The notes under the pieces are model-generated. The model was not told the DNA's origin. It saw nothing but the letters and a program-made list of their open reading frames with translations, and made no database searches. Below, piece after piece: positions 43,590-51,974 of a stretch of 64,000 nucleotides of DNA. Both the position numbers and the translations under genes were made by a program. Source of the DNA: Nocardioides luti (GTDB lineage: Bacteria; Actinomycetota; Actinomycetes; Propionibacteriales; Nocardioidaceae). The stretch lies in the NCBI RefSeq assembly GCF_014212315.1, contig NZ_JACKXE010000001.1, positions 2,170,001 through 2,234,000 on the forward strand. The letters are read 5' to 3'. Numbering within the stretch: position 1 is the first letter of the stretch; each line of letters opens with the position of its first letter.

Positions 43590-45407
43590 GTGGGGCAGAC
43601 GCAGGTGGCGGGCTCGCCGGCCCGGGGCGCGGACGCGCACCGCTGGTCCGACTCGTCGGCGCGCGCGGTGCTGCAGCTGATCGTCGAGTCGGTCGCGGAG
43701 ATGATCGGCTTCGAGGTCGCGGTGCTGTCGGTGGTGCTCGACGGGCAGCTTGTGACGGCGGCGTACGCCGGCCCCGAGGAGTTCCGCGAGTTCCTCATGG
43801 AGGACGACCCGGTCGACATCCTCGACCCGGTCCTCGCGCAGGCCGAGTCCTGGGGGCGCTTCTGCTTCCTGCCCGGCGAGGAGTTCGACCGCACCGACCC
43901 CGACGGGCACTGGGTCGTGATGTCGCCCGAGCAGGGCGAGCACCCCGACTCGTGGCACCCCAAGGACGTCCTCCTGGGACGGCTCTGCGACGAGGACGGC
44001 GCCCTCGTCGGCGTCCTGTCCGTCGACGCCCCGATCTCGGGGCGCCGGCCGGACGCGTCCACCCGGGTCCTGCTGGAGAGGTACGCCGCCCAGACCGAGC
44101 GCGCCGTCCTGACCGCCTTCGAGCGCGAGCGGCTGGTCCAGCAGGTCGCCCACGCGGAGGCGGCGCGGCGGCTGATCCGGGCCGCGTCGATGCCGGCGCA
44201 CGCCTCGCTCGAGACCGTCCTGCAGCTGACCCACGAGCCGCTCGTCACCGGCTTCGGCGCCTCCGGCACCTGGCTCCAGCTGCTCGACGGGACGACGGGC
44301 GCCCTCGGGTGCGCCCGCGACCGGCACGGCACCGAGGTCCCAATCGCCGACGAGCTGGTCGACCTGGCCCGCTGCCTGGCCCCGGTCCTGTGGCGCGAGC
44401 AGCGCGTGCTGGTCGTGAGCGACCCGGACGACGAGGACCCGACCACGACCCCGGGCGCCGACACCACCAGCGACCCGCTCACCGTGGCCGCCCGTACCCA
44501 TCTGCGCCCGCTCGGGCTGGCGACCGCGCTGGCCGTCCCGCTCGGCGCGGGTGCCGAGTGCCTGGGCTTCCTGGTGCTGACCCGCCGCGCCCAGGACCCG
44601 CCCTGGTCGGACCTCGAGACCTCCTCCGCCCTCGAGATCGGCCACGACCTCGGGACCGCGCTCACGGCCGCGGCCGCCCTGGAGCGGGAGCGGGCACTGG
44701 TCCGCGAGCTGCAGCAGCTCGACGACTACCGGACCCACCTGATCGCCACGCTGTCGCACGAGCTGCGGACGCCGCTGTCGGTGATCTCCGGCAACCTCGA
44801 GATGCTCGGCGACCTCGACCTGGACCGGCAGGACACCGAGGCCGCCCGCCACCACGCCGCCATGGTGCGCGGCACCGTCCGGATGCAGCGCGTCGTCGAC
44901 GACCTGCTCCTGCTCGCCCGGGTCGGCGACCCGCAGCACCCGCTCGACGCCTCGCCGGTCGACCTGGCCGCCGTCGCCCGCGGAGCGCTGGCCCTCGTCG
45001 AGTCGACCGCCCGGGCCAAGGGGCTGCACCTCGAGTCCCGCCTCGACCCGACGCCGGTCGTCGTCCGCGGCGAGCCCGCCGAGCTCGACCGCCTGGTGAC
45101 GAACCTCGTCAGCAACGCCGCGAAGTACACCCCCGCCGGCGGGACCGTCACCCTCTCGCTCGCGCGGCGCGGCCCCGACGTGGTCCTCGAGGTGGCCGAC
45201 ACCGGGCTGGGCATCTCGGAGGAGGACCAGGCCGGCCTGTTCCGGGCGTTCTTCCGGACCACCAACCCCGACGCGCTGCGCGAGCCCGGCACCGGCCTGG
45301 GGCTCGCGATCGTCGCGACGGTCGCCCAGCGCCACGGCGGCGACATCCGGGTGCGCTCGCGGCTCGGCGAGGGCACGACCTTCACCGTCGTCCTCCCCGG
45401 CGCCTGA
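43590..45407 (+). CDS. Histidine kinase with two GAF-like sensor domains, soluble
   Basis: 605-residue cytoplasmic sensor kinase. An N-terminal GAF-like domain (VLQLIVESVAEMIGFEVAVLSVVLDG) is followed by a second GAF (about 200-375), a HisKA dimerisation helix with phospho-acceptor His390 (LSHELRTPLS) and an HATPase domain (NLVSNAAKYTPAGG, VADTGLGISEEDQ, GTGLGLAIV). No membrane helix. No response regulator is adjacent. GTG 43590 is the best-placed start, but GTG 43605 is possible. Signal unknown. Confidence 0.9.
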   Translation: MGQTQVAGSPARGADAHRWSDSSARAVLQLIVESVAEMIGFEVAVLSVVLDGQLVTAAYAGPEEFREFLMEDDPVDILDPVLAQAESWGRFCFLPGEEFDRTDPDGHWVVMSPEQGEHPDSWHPKDVLLGRLCDEDGALVGVLSVDAPISGRRPDASTRVLLERYAAQTERAVLTAFERERLVQQVAHAEAARRLIRAASMPAHASLETVLQLTHEPLVTGFGASGTWLQLLDGTTGALGCARDRHGTEVPIADELVDLARCLAPVLWREQRVLVVSDPDDEDPTTTPGADTTSDPLTVAARTHLRPLGLATALAVPLGAGAECLGFLVLTRRAQDPPWSDLETSSALEIGHDLGTALTAAAALERERALVRELQQLDDYRTHLIATLSHELRTPLSVISGNLEMLGDLDLDRQDTEAARHHAAMVRGTVRMQRVVDDLLLLARVGDPQHPLDASPVDLAAVARGALALVESTARAKGLHLESRLDPTPVVVRGEPAELDRLVTNLVSNAAKYTPAGGTVTLSLARRGPDVVLEVADTGLGISEEDQAGLFRAFFRTTNPDALREPGTGLGLAIVATVAQRHGGDIRVRSRLGEGTTFTVVLPGA

Positions 45408-45429
45408 CCGCGCCCCGGGTCGGCGGGCG

Positions 45430-46671
45430 TCAGCCCTCGGCGGCCATCTCGTCGAGCACCCGGGACGCGACGCGGAAGGCGGAGTTGGCGTCCGGGACGC
45501 CGCAGTAGATCGCGGTCTGCAGCAGCAGCTCCTTGATCTCCTCGACGCTGACGCCGTTCGTGCGGGCCGCGCGGACGTGCATCGCGAGCTCCTCGTGGTG
45601 CCCGCGCGCGACCAGGGCGGTGAGCGTGATCAGCGAGCGGCTGCGGCGGTCCAGCCCCGGGCGGGTCCAGATCGAGCCCCAGGCGTACTCCGTGATCAGC
45701 TGCTGGAAGTCCCGCGTGAAGTCGGTCGTCCCGGCCTCGGCGCGGTCGACGTGCGCGTCGCCCAGCACCTCCCGGCGTACGCCGAAGCCGGCGGCCCGGA
45801 CCTCGCCGACCGTCAGGTCGTCGCGGGGCGACGGGCCCGAGGCACCCGCGCCCGGCCCCGCGGCCGGTGCCTCCCCCAGCAGGTGCTCGCGCAGCAGCGC
45901 GGCGACGGCACCGGGCGCCTCGGCCGGGGCCAGGTGGGCCACGCCGGGCAGCTCGACGAGCCGGCCGTCGCGGACGCCGGAGGCGATCTCCTGCAGCCCC
46001 GACGTGGGCGTGACCGCGTCGGCCGCGCCCGAGACCGCCACCACCGGGGCCGTGATCTCGCCGAGCCGGTCGCGCACGTCGAAGCCGGCGAGCGCGCCGC
46101 ACACCTGGACGTACCCCTCGTCGGAGGCCGACTGCAGCGCGTGCAGCAGCGCCGAGCCCCGCTCGGGCTCGCGGTCGAGGAAGCCGGGGCCGAACCAGCG
46201 CTCGGCGGAGCCCGGCACCATCACCGGCGTGCCCGAGACCGAGACCTGGCCGATCCGGCCGGCCCACATGTCCGGCTCGCCGATCCTCGCGCCCGTGCAG
46301 AGCAGTGCGGCGGCCGCGACCCGCTCGGGGGCGTCGAGCAGCAGCTGCAGCCCGACCGCGCCGCCGACGGAGTCGCCGGCGTAGAAGAAGGTGCCACCGG
46401 GCTCGCCCCGCGCGACGAGCAGGTCGTCGACGACGCGGAGCACCCCGACGGCCAGCTCGGCCATCGTGAACCCCTCCTCGGGCACGGCGGTGTTGTGGCC
46501 GTGGCCGGGCAGGTCCCAGCCGACGAGGTCGAACGACGCCGTCAGCTCGGCCGCGCAGGCGCTCCACAGCGCGGTCGCCGAGGTGCCGAGCGAGGGGCCG
46601 AGGACCAGCAGCGGCAGCTCGTCGCGGTTGCGGGCGCCGGTGAGGCGGACGGCGGTGATGCTCGGGGTCAC
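45430..46671 (-). CDS. pcaL: 3-oxoadipate enol-lactonase / 4-carboxymuconolactone decarboxylase fusion
   Basis: 413 residues. The N-terminal alpha/beta hydrolase (PcaD, about 1-270) has nucleophile Ser101 in GDSVGG. A Pro/Ala/Gly linker (GEAPAAGPGAGASGP) leads to a CMD domain (PcaC, about 285-413) with the TRPGLDRRSRSLITLTALVA and YCGVPDANSAFRVA signatures. It performs two consecutive steps of protocatechuate breakdown to 3-oxoadipate. The fusion is known in actinobacteria. GTG overlaps the pcaB stop. Confidence 0.95.
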   Translation of the reverse strand: MTPSITAVRLTGARNRDELPLLVLGPSLGTSATALWSACAAELTASFDLVGWDLPGHGHNTAVPEEGFTMAELAVGVLRVVDDLLVARGEPGGTFFYAGDSVGGAVGLQLLLDAPERVAAAALLCTGARIGEPDMWAGRIGQVSVSGTPVMVPGSAERWFGPGFLDREPERGSALLHALQSASDEGYVQVCGALAGFDVRDRLGEITAPVVAVSGAADAVTPTSGLQEIASGVRDGRLVELPGVAHLAPAEAPGAVAALLREHLLGEAPAAGPGAGASGPSPRDDLTVGEVRAAGFGVRREVLGDAHVDRAEAGTTDFTRDFQQLITEYAWGSIWTRPGLDRRSRSLITLTALVARGHHEELAMHVRAARTNGVSVEEIKELLLQTAIYCGVPDANSAFRVASRVLDEMAAEG

Positions 46672-47906
46672 GGGGTCTCCTCGTGGGTGGCCAGGACGCC
46701 GGCGGCCCGGGCCAGGGGGGCTTCCAGGAACGCGGCGCTCGCGCCGAGGTAGTCGCCGCCGGCGGCCGACCCGGCCAGGGCGGCCATCGAGCGCTGCTCG
46801 GCGCGTACGTCGTCAGCCGCGGCGTGCAGGGTGGCCGCCATCCGCTCACGGTGCACGTGCAGGCCGGCGACGAGGTCGGTGGTCTGCGAGCCCGCGACGA
46901 CGGCCCGGCGCAGCAGGGTGCGCAGCGTGGCCCACTCCGCGTGCCAGGCGCCGTCGGCGCGCTCGTCGACCTGGCCGGCCGACGCCAGGTGCAGCGTCGC
47001 CGCCAGCGCGGGCGTCGTCAGCGCGGCCCGGCGGACCAGGACGGAGAGGACCGGGTTCGCCTTGTGCGGCATCGTCGACGAGCCGCCACCGGTGCCCTCG
47101 GCGAGCTCGCCGATCTCCGGCCGGCCCAGCAGCAGCACGTCGTTCGCGATCCGCGCCCACGCGTCGGTGCAGGTGGTGGCGGCGTCGCCCAGCCGGGTGA
47201 CGGTCGCCCGTGAGGTGTGCCAGGGCGTCGAGGCGGTGAGCCCCAGGCGCGTGGCCAGCTCGAGCGTCAGCATGGTGGCGGTCTCGACGGGGTTCCGCTG
47301 CGCCCCGGCGAGCTCGACGGTCGCGGCCATCGTGCCCGCCGCGCCGCCGACCTGCACGGGCAGCACCAGCGCCGCCACGTCGTCGTACGCGTCGAGCACG
47401 CCGGTCAGCCACTGCGCCGCCTTGAGCCCGAAGGTCGTCGGGACGGCGTGCTGGGTCAGCGTGCGGGCGACCATGGGGGTGCCGCGGTGCTCCTCGACCA
47501 GCGCCGCGAGCAGCGCGACCTGCGCGCGCAGCGACGCCCGCAGCGACGCGACCGCCGCCCGGGCCCCGAGCATCAGCGCGGTGTCGACGACGTCCTGGCT
47601 GGTGAGGCCGCGGTGCAGCCAGCGGGCGGCCTCGGCGTGGCCGCCGGCCGCCAGGCCGTCGCGCAGCAGGGCGACCAGCGCCATCGCCGGGTTGCCGCCG
47701 CCCTCGGACTCCGCGGCCAGCCAGTCGGCGTGGTGCGCGCCGACGAGCGACCAGAGGTCCTCCTTGGCGGCCTCGACGGGGGCGATCCCGGAGCCGACCA
47801 GCGCGTCGAGCCAGGCCTCCTCGACCGCCACCATCGCCGCCAGCAGGGCGTCGTCGGTGAGGACGTCGCCCGCGCGGTCGTCCCCGGGCCAGAACAGGTC
47901 AGCCAT
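46668..47906 (-). CDS. pcaB: 3-carboxy-cis,cis-muconate cycloisomerase
   Basis: 412-residue member of the fumarase/aspartase superfamily converting carboxymuconate to 4-carboxymuconolactone, the PcaL substrate. Superfamily signature GGGSSTMPHKANPV is intact; LTSQDVVDTALML and RTLTQHAVPTTFGLKAA are PcaB-typical. ATG 47906 is preferred, though an ATG at 47924 that overlaps the pcaG stop is possible. Confidence 0.94.
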   Translation of the reverse strand: MADLFWPGDDRAGDVLTDDALLAAMVAVEEAWLDALVGSGIAPVEAAKEDLWSLVGAHHADWLAAESEGGGNPAMALVALLRDGLAAGGHAEAARWLHRGLTSQDVVDTALMLGARAAVASLRASLRAQVALLAALVEEHRGTPMVARTLTQHAVPTTFGLKAAQWLTGVLDAYDDVAALVLPVQVGGAAGTMAATVELAGAQRNPVETATMLTLELATRLGLTASTPWHTSRATVTRLGDAATTCTDAWARIANDVLLLGRPEIGELAEGTGGGSSTMPHKANPVLSVLVRRAALTTPALAATLHLASAGQVDERADGAWHAEWATLRTLLRRAVVAGSQTTDLVAGLHVHRERMAATLHAAADDVRAEQRSMAALAGSAAGGDYLGASAAFLEAPLARAAGVLATHEETP

Positions 47907-47916
47907 GCCCCCAGTC

Positions 47917-48462
47917 TCACCCATGCGTCAGGAAGACGGTCTCGCCCTCGCCCTGGAGCCGGATGTCGAAGACGAAGCCGTGCTCGTCCGCCGTCGCGAC
48001 CAGCGTGCCGCGGCGCGCGGGGTCGACCGAGGCGAGGAACGGGTCGTCGTCGGTGGCGGGACCGGGCAGGTAGGCCCGGGTCAGCAGCCGGTGCAGGAGG
48101 CCGCGCGCGAACACCGTCACGGCGACGTACGGCGCGTGGCCCGGCGTCGTGGCCCCCGGGACGACCGTCGAGAAGGTGTAGGTCCCGGCGTTGTCCGTCG
48201 CGGCGCGACCCCACCCGGTGAAGGTGAAGCCGTCGCGGTGCCAGGAGCCGGCCGCCCGGGACACCACGCCCGCGGCGTCGGCCTGCCAGATCTCGACCAG
48301 GGCGTCCGGGACCGGGTCGCCGGCGCCGTCGAGGACCCGCCCGTGCAGGCGGACCGCGTCGGCCCGGCCCGGCGGGACCAGCTCGCTGTCCCCGTCGTAC
48401 GGCAGCGCGTAGCCGAAGAACGGACCGACCGTCTGGCCGGGCGTGGGCTCGAGCGTGCTCAT
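47917..48462 (-). CDS. pcaG: Protocatechuate 3,4-dioxygenase alpha subunit
   Basis: 181 residues. The intradiol dioxygenase barrel without iron ligands of its own: TPGQTVGPFFGYALPY opening, VEIWQADAAGVV, GRAATDNAGTYTFSTVVPG and the C-terminal FVFDIRLQGEGETVFL. Acts with PcaH, whose stop it overlaps (ATGA). Confidence 0.95.
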   Translation of the reverse strand: MSTLEPTPGQTVGPFFGYALPYDGDSELVPPGRADAVRLHGRVLDGAGDPVPDALVEIWQADAAGVVSRAAGSWHRDGFTFTGWGRAATDNAGTYTFSTVVPGATTPGHAPYVAVTVFARGLLHRLLTRAYLPGPATDDDPFLASVDPARRGTLVATADEHGFVFDIRLQGEGETVFLTHG

Positions 48463-49217
48463 GCGTCGTCCCCCTCGTCCAGCGGCGTGCGGTGGCTGCC
48501 GGTGAGCACGATGTCCCAGCGGTAGCCGGTGGCCCACTCCGGCGAGGTGAGGTCGTGGTCGTAGGTCGCCACGAGCCGCTCGCGGGCGGCCGGGTCGACG
48601 ATCGACTGGTAGATCGGGTCGAGCGCGAAGAGCGGGTCGTTCGGGAAGTACATCTGCGTGATCATTCGCTGGGTGAACTCCGTCCCGAACAGCGAGAAGT
48701 GGATGTGCGCCGGCCGCCACGCGTTGCGGTGGTTGCGCCACGGGTAGGGCCCGGGCCGGATCGTGGTGAACGCGTAGACCCCGTCGCCGTCGGTCAGGCA
48801 GCGCCCGACGCCGGAGAAGTTCGGGTCCAGCGCGGCCGGGTGCTGGTCGCGCTGGTGGAGGTAGCGCCCCCCGGCGTTCGCCTGCCAGATCTCGACGAGC
48901 TGGTGGCGCACCGGGCGTCCGTCGCCGTCGAGGACCCGACCGGTCACGAGCATCCGCTCGCCCACCGGCTCGCCGCGGTGCTGGATCGTCAGGTCGGCCT
49001 CCAGCGGGTCGACGTCCTGGTGCCCGAAGACCGGCGCCCAGAGCTCGATGCCCTCGGGGTCGGCGGGCTGCGGCGCCTTGGTGGGGTGGCGCAGCAGGCT
49101 GGAGCGGTACGGCGCGTAGTCGAGCCGCGGCTGGGTCTCCGGGCGGCCGGCGGCGGCGAAGTCGTCGGCGATCGCCGCCATCTCCGCGCTCACGTCGGCC
49201 TGGGTGGTCTCGGTCAT
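48459..49217 (-). CDS. pcaH: Protocatechuate 3,4-dioxygenase beta subunit
   Basis: 252-residue iron(III) intradiol dioxygenase subunit cleaving protocatechuate to 3-carboxy-cis,cis-muconate. Fe ligands are recognisable: the Tyr in GRYLHQRDQHP, and the Tyr and two His of YPWRNHRNAWRPAHIHFS. First gene of pcaHGBL. TAGCCT lies six bases before the ATG, indicating a leaderless start. A palindrome shared with the pobA promoter region sits about 45-60 bases upstream. Confidence 0.96.
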   Translation of the reverse strand: MTETTQADVSAEMAAIADDFAAAGRPETQPRLDYAPYRSSLLRHPTKAPQPADPEGIELWAPVFGHQDVDPLEADLTIQHRGEPVGERMLVTGRVLDGDGRPVRHQLVEIWQANAGGRYLHQRDQHPAALDPNFSGVGRCLTDGDGVYAFTTIRPGPYPWRNHRNAWRPAHIHFSLFGTEFTQRMITQMYFPNDPLFALDPIYQSIVDPAARERLVATYDHDLTSPEWATGYRWDIVLTGSHRTPLDEGDDA

Positions 49218-49223
49218 GGCGGG

Positions 49224-49276
49224 AGGCTAGGTCCGGCCCGGGCGCGCCGACGACCACCCCCTTCCGGCCAGTGGAA
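49224..49276. promoter_or_regulatory. pcaH / IclR divergent promoter with candidate operator
   Basis: The -10 for pcaH is TAGCCT (49229-49224, minus strand). The element CTTCCGGCCAGTGGAAC at 49261-49276 is an imperfect palindrome (TTCC...GGAA) preceded by a C-tract. It matches CTTCCGGCCAGCGGAAG at 56878-56894 between the aldehyde dehydrogenase and pobA genes. The IclR gene starts 10 bases downstream. Binding by that IclR protein is inferred. Confidence 0.65.
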
Positions 49277-49286
49277 CACTGACCGG

Positions 49287-50033
49287 ATGGCCGGCAACTC
49301 CTCCACCCCCGGCGCGAGCGTCACCTCGAAGGCGCTGGCGCTGCTCGGGGCCTTCGACGAGCAGCACCGGCGACTCACGCTGACCGAGCTCGCCGCCCGG
49401 GCCGACCTCCCCGTCCCGACCACCCACCGGCTCGTCGGCGAGCTGGTCGCGTGGGGGGCGCTGGCGCGGACGCCGTCGGGGCAGTACGTCGTCGGGCGGC
49501 GGCTCTGGGACCTGGGCCTGCTGGCGCCGGTGCAGACCGGGCTGCGCCAGCTGGCCTCGCCGTTCCTGCACGACCTGTACGGCGCCACGCTCGCCACCGT
49601 GCACCTGGCCGTCCGCGACGGGCTCGAGGTGCTGTACGTCGACCGGCTGGCCGGCCACGCGTCGGTGCCCGTCGTCAGCAGCGTGGGGTCCCGGCTGCCG
49701 CTGCACGCGACCGGCGTCGGCAAGGTGCTGCTCGCCCACGCCCCGCCCGAGGTGCAGGCGGCCGCCCTGGTCGACCCGGTGCGGATCACGGCGTACACCG
49801 TCACCCAGCCGGGGCGTCTGCACCGCCAGCTCGCGCGGACGGTCCGCGACGGCTACGCCACGACCGTGGAGGAGATGAGCCTGGGCGCGTGCTCCGTGGC
49901 GGTGCCGATCCGCCGGGGCGAGGACGTCGTTGCGGCGCTCGGCATCGTGGTGCCGCGCTTCGGCAACGACCGGCCCCGCCTGGTCGCGGCCCTGCAGGTC
50001 GCCGCCCGCGGCATCGGCCGGCAGCTGGCCTGA
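49287..50033 (+). CDS. IclR-family regulator of the protocatechuate genes
   Basis: 248 residues. An N-terminal winged helix-turn-helix (LTLTELAARADLPVPTTHRLVGELVAWGAL) and an IclR effector domain (LPLHATGVGKVLLAHAP, GYATTVEEMSLGACSVAVPIR, ALGIVVP) are clear. IclR-type PcaU/PobR/PcaR proteins sense protocatechuate, 4-hydroxybenzoate or 3-oxoadipate. Divergent orientation from pcaH supports that role here; activator or repressor mode cannot be told. Confidence 0.92.
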   Translation: MAGNSSTPGASVTSKALALLGAFDEQHRRLTLTELAARADLPVPTTHRLVGELVAWGALARTPSGQYVVGRRLWDLGLLAPVQTGLRQLASPFLHDLYGATLATVHLAVRDGLEVLYVDRLAGHASVPVVSSVGSRLPLHATGVGKVLLAHAPPEVQAAALVDPVRITAYTVTQPGRLHRQLARTVRDGYATTVEEMSLGACSVAVPIRRGEDVVAALGIVVPRFGNDRPRLVAALQVAARGIGRQLA

Positions 50034-50273
50034 GCCGCGGGCGGGACGTGCGACGACGCCCGACCTGACGGGTGACGGGTCAGGGGAACACCGTGGTCTG
50101 CGCCAGGCCGGACGCCGTGCTGACGCCGGCCCTCGGGGGAGCGGTCCGACGCCACGTCCCAGTCTGGAAGGGCGCCCCCGCCCCCGCATGACACGGACAG
50201 GCCTGATCGCGGTGGTGCATGGGTACCAGTCCAGACCGGTCCGGTCCCTGGGGTCGGCCCCGGCGAGGCCGCG
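50034..50273. other. 240-base intergenic region between convergent genes
   Basis: No credible gene. A weak CCTGAC...GTCAGG stem (about 50070-50092) may act as terminator. The segment near 50211-50236 (GGTGCATGGGTACCAGTCC) resembles one near 53639-53664 in the kinase cluster (GGTGCATGCGTACTACGCG); significance unknown. Confidence 0.4.
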
Positions 50274-50951
50274 TCAGCTGTCCGGGAGCAGGCCCTCGCG
50301 CACGGCGATCGACAGCGCCTCGAGCTTGGAGTGCGCGCCGAGCTTGGCCGAGAGGTTGGCGATGTGGTTGCGCACGGTGTGCACACTGACCACCAGGCGC
50401 TCGGCGATGGCGGAGTTGGTGAGGCCGTCGGCGACGAGGTCGAGGACCTCGCGCTCGCGCTCGGTGAGCTCCTCGTGGCGGCTGCGCCCGCCACGGTGCA
50501 GGCGGGGCAGCAGGCGGGCGAGCATCTCGGGGGAGATCACCGCCTCGCCGCTGGCGGCGGCGCGCACGGCCGCGGTCACCTCGTTGAGGCTGCGGGTCTT
50601 GGAGACGAAGCCCGACGCCCCGGCCTCGATGGCCGAGACCAGCACGTGGTCGGCAGCGCTGGCGGTGAGCATCACGATCCGCAGCGAGGGCCGCAGCCGG
50701 AGCAGGTCCGCGATCGCGGCCACCCCGTCGCCGTCGGGCATCCGGTGGTCGAGCAGGACGACGTCGGGCGTGGTGGTGCGGACCAGGCTGCGGGCCTTCT
50801 CCAGCGTGGGCGCGACCCCGACGCTGCGGAGGTCGGGCTCGCGGTCGAGCACGGCGGCCAGGCTCGTCGCCAGCACCTCGTGGTCGTCCACGACCAGCAC
50901 CCGGATCGGCGCGTCTTCGCCGGGCTCCGGCCCGTCGTGCTGCCCGCTCAC
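50274..50951 (-). CDS. NarL/LuxR-type response regulator
   Basis: 225 residues. The receiver domain has acidic pocket Asp22-Asp23 and phospho-acceptor Asp68 (VVLLDHRMPDG); the LuxR helix-turn-helix is C-terminal (LTEREREVLDLVADGLTNSAIAERLVVSVHTVRNHI). GTG 50951 overlaps the upstream gene stop as GTGA. The HisKA_3-type kinase at 51975 is the natural partner class, which suggests crosstalk across the divergent promoter. Confidence 0.92.
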   Translation of the reverse strand: MSGQHDGPEPGEDAPIRVLVVDDHEVLATSLAAVLDREPDLRSVGVAPTLEKARSLVRTTTPDVVLLDHRMPDGDGVAAIADLLRLRPSLRIVMLTASAADHVLVSAIEAGASGFVSKTRSLNEVTAAVRAAASGEAVISPEMLARLLPRLHRGGRSRHEELTEREREVLDLVADGLTNSAIAERLVVSVHTVRNHIANLSAKLGAHSKLEALSIAVREGLLPDS

Positions 50952-51307
50952 CGGTCGGCCCCCAGCTCGCGGTCGGACACGACCGGCGCGGGCCGGTTGA
51001 TCAGCACGTCGTGCACGGCCGCGCCGGTGGCCGGCGAGCCGGTGATGACCAGGGTGCCGCGCGCGGCGTTGGACTCCCGGTCGGTGGCGCGCTGCAGGTC
51101 CTCGAGGGTCTCCCAGAAGACGGTCGCCGAGACGGAGCCGGTCTCGCGCTCCACCAGGACCGTCACGCCGGCGTACCCCGGCAGCACCTCGATCTCCGGC
51201 AGCAGGACGTCCAGCATCGCATCGAAGGCCTCCCGCGTGGGGTGGGCCTCGGTCGGGAAGTGCCAGGTCCGCGCCAGGAGGGAGCGGGACCGCGGAGGCT
51301 CGCTCAC
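50948..51307 (-). CDS. Small antibiotic-biosynthesis-monooxygenase-like (dimeric alpha-beta barrel) protein
   Basis: 119 residues, GTG start at 51307 (a longer frame to 51595 is not convincing). The segment RTWHFPTEAHPTREAFDAMLDVLLPEIEVLPGYAGVTVLVERE fits the ABM/ferredoxin-like barrel. In an operon with the LuxR response regulator (GTGA overlap), so it may supply a sensing or enzymatic step; function unknown. Confidence 0.65.
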   Translation of the reverse strand: MSEPPRSRSLLARTWHFPTEAHPTREAFDAMLDVLLPEIEVLPGYAGVTVLVERETGSVSATVFWETLEDLQRATDRESNAARGTLVITGSPATGAAVHDVLINRPAPVVSDRELGADR

Positions 51308-51478
51308 GGGCAGTCCCCGAGTGCTGCCGCGTGCTCCATGGAATCCCCCGTCGAGCCGGACTGCGCGTGCAGTCGGACTGAAGTAGTGCCAAGGTACTAG
51401 ATGAGGTGGTGCCCGCGCGTCCCACACGGGAAACCTCCACGCGTCACGATGGACGTCTGCCCAGGAAGGAGGTCGTGC

Positions 51479-51943
51479 ATGTCGGTCATCCGTGTCGTCG
51501 TGGCCGATGACGACCCCGCTTTTCGCGGCGCGCTCCACGACGTCCTCCAGGCCGACGCCCGCTTCGAGGTCGTCGGCATCGCCGCGACCGGCCACGAGCT
51601 GGCCGAGCTGGTGCGCGACCTCCAGCCCGAGGTCGTGCTGCTCGACGTCCGGATGCCGGGAGGCGGCGAGGTCGCCGCCCGCGCGCTGACCGGGCCCGAC
51701 GCCGTCGGCGAGGTCCCGACCGTCGTGGTCGTCTCCGCGCAGTCCGGGGCGGCCGGCATCCTGTCGATGCTCCGGGCCGGCGCCGTCGGCTTCCTCGGCA
51801 AGGGGCGCCTCGGCGCCCAGCTGCCCGACCTGCTTGCCCGCATCATGGAGGGCGAGGTCGTGCTCGCCGTGCCCGGTGCCGCGGAGGCCCTGCGCCAGCT
51901 CGTCCGCGACGGGGACGCCGCGGTGACCACCGACGCCCGCTGA
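51479..51943 (+). CDS. Receiver-only response regulator
   Basis: 154 residues: CheY-like receiver with Asp10-Asp11-Asp12, phospho-acceptor Asp56 (VVLLDVRMPGG), a Ser in VVVVSAQS and Lys in FLGKGRLG. After about residue 120 only a short Ala/Val-rich tail remains, with no DNA-binding domain. ATG 51479 follows AAGGAGG. The next gene is a PAS-GAF kinase 31 bases downstream, the likely phosphodonor. Confidence 0.9.
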   Translation: MSVIRVVVADDDPAFRGALHDVLQADARFEVVGIAATGHELAELVRDLQPEVVLLDVRMPGGGEVAARALTGPDAVGEVPTVVVVSAQSGAAGILSMLRAGAVGFLGKGRLGAQLPDLLARIMEGEVVLAVPGAAEALRQLVRDGDAAVTTDAR

Positions 51944-51974
51944 CGCACCCCCCTCACCTCTCTCGGAGCAGACG

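Noticed and set aside
51308..51478. N-terminal extension of the ABM-like protein to 51595
   Set aside because: The extra stretch overlaps the divergent response-regulator promoter and coding sequence and has no domain character.
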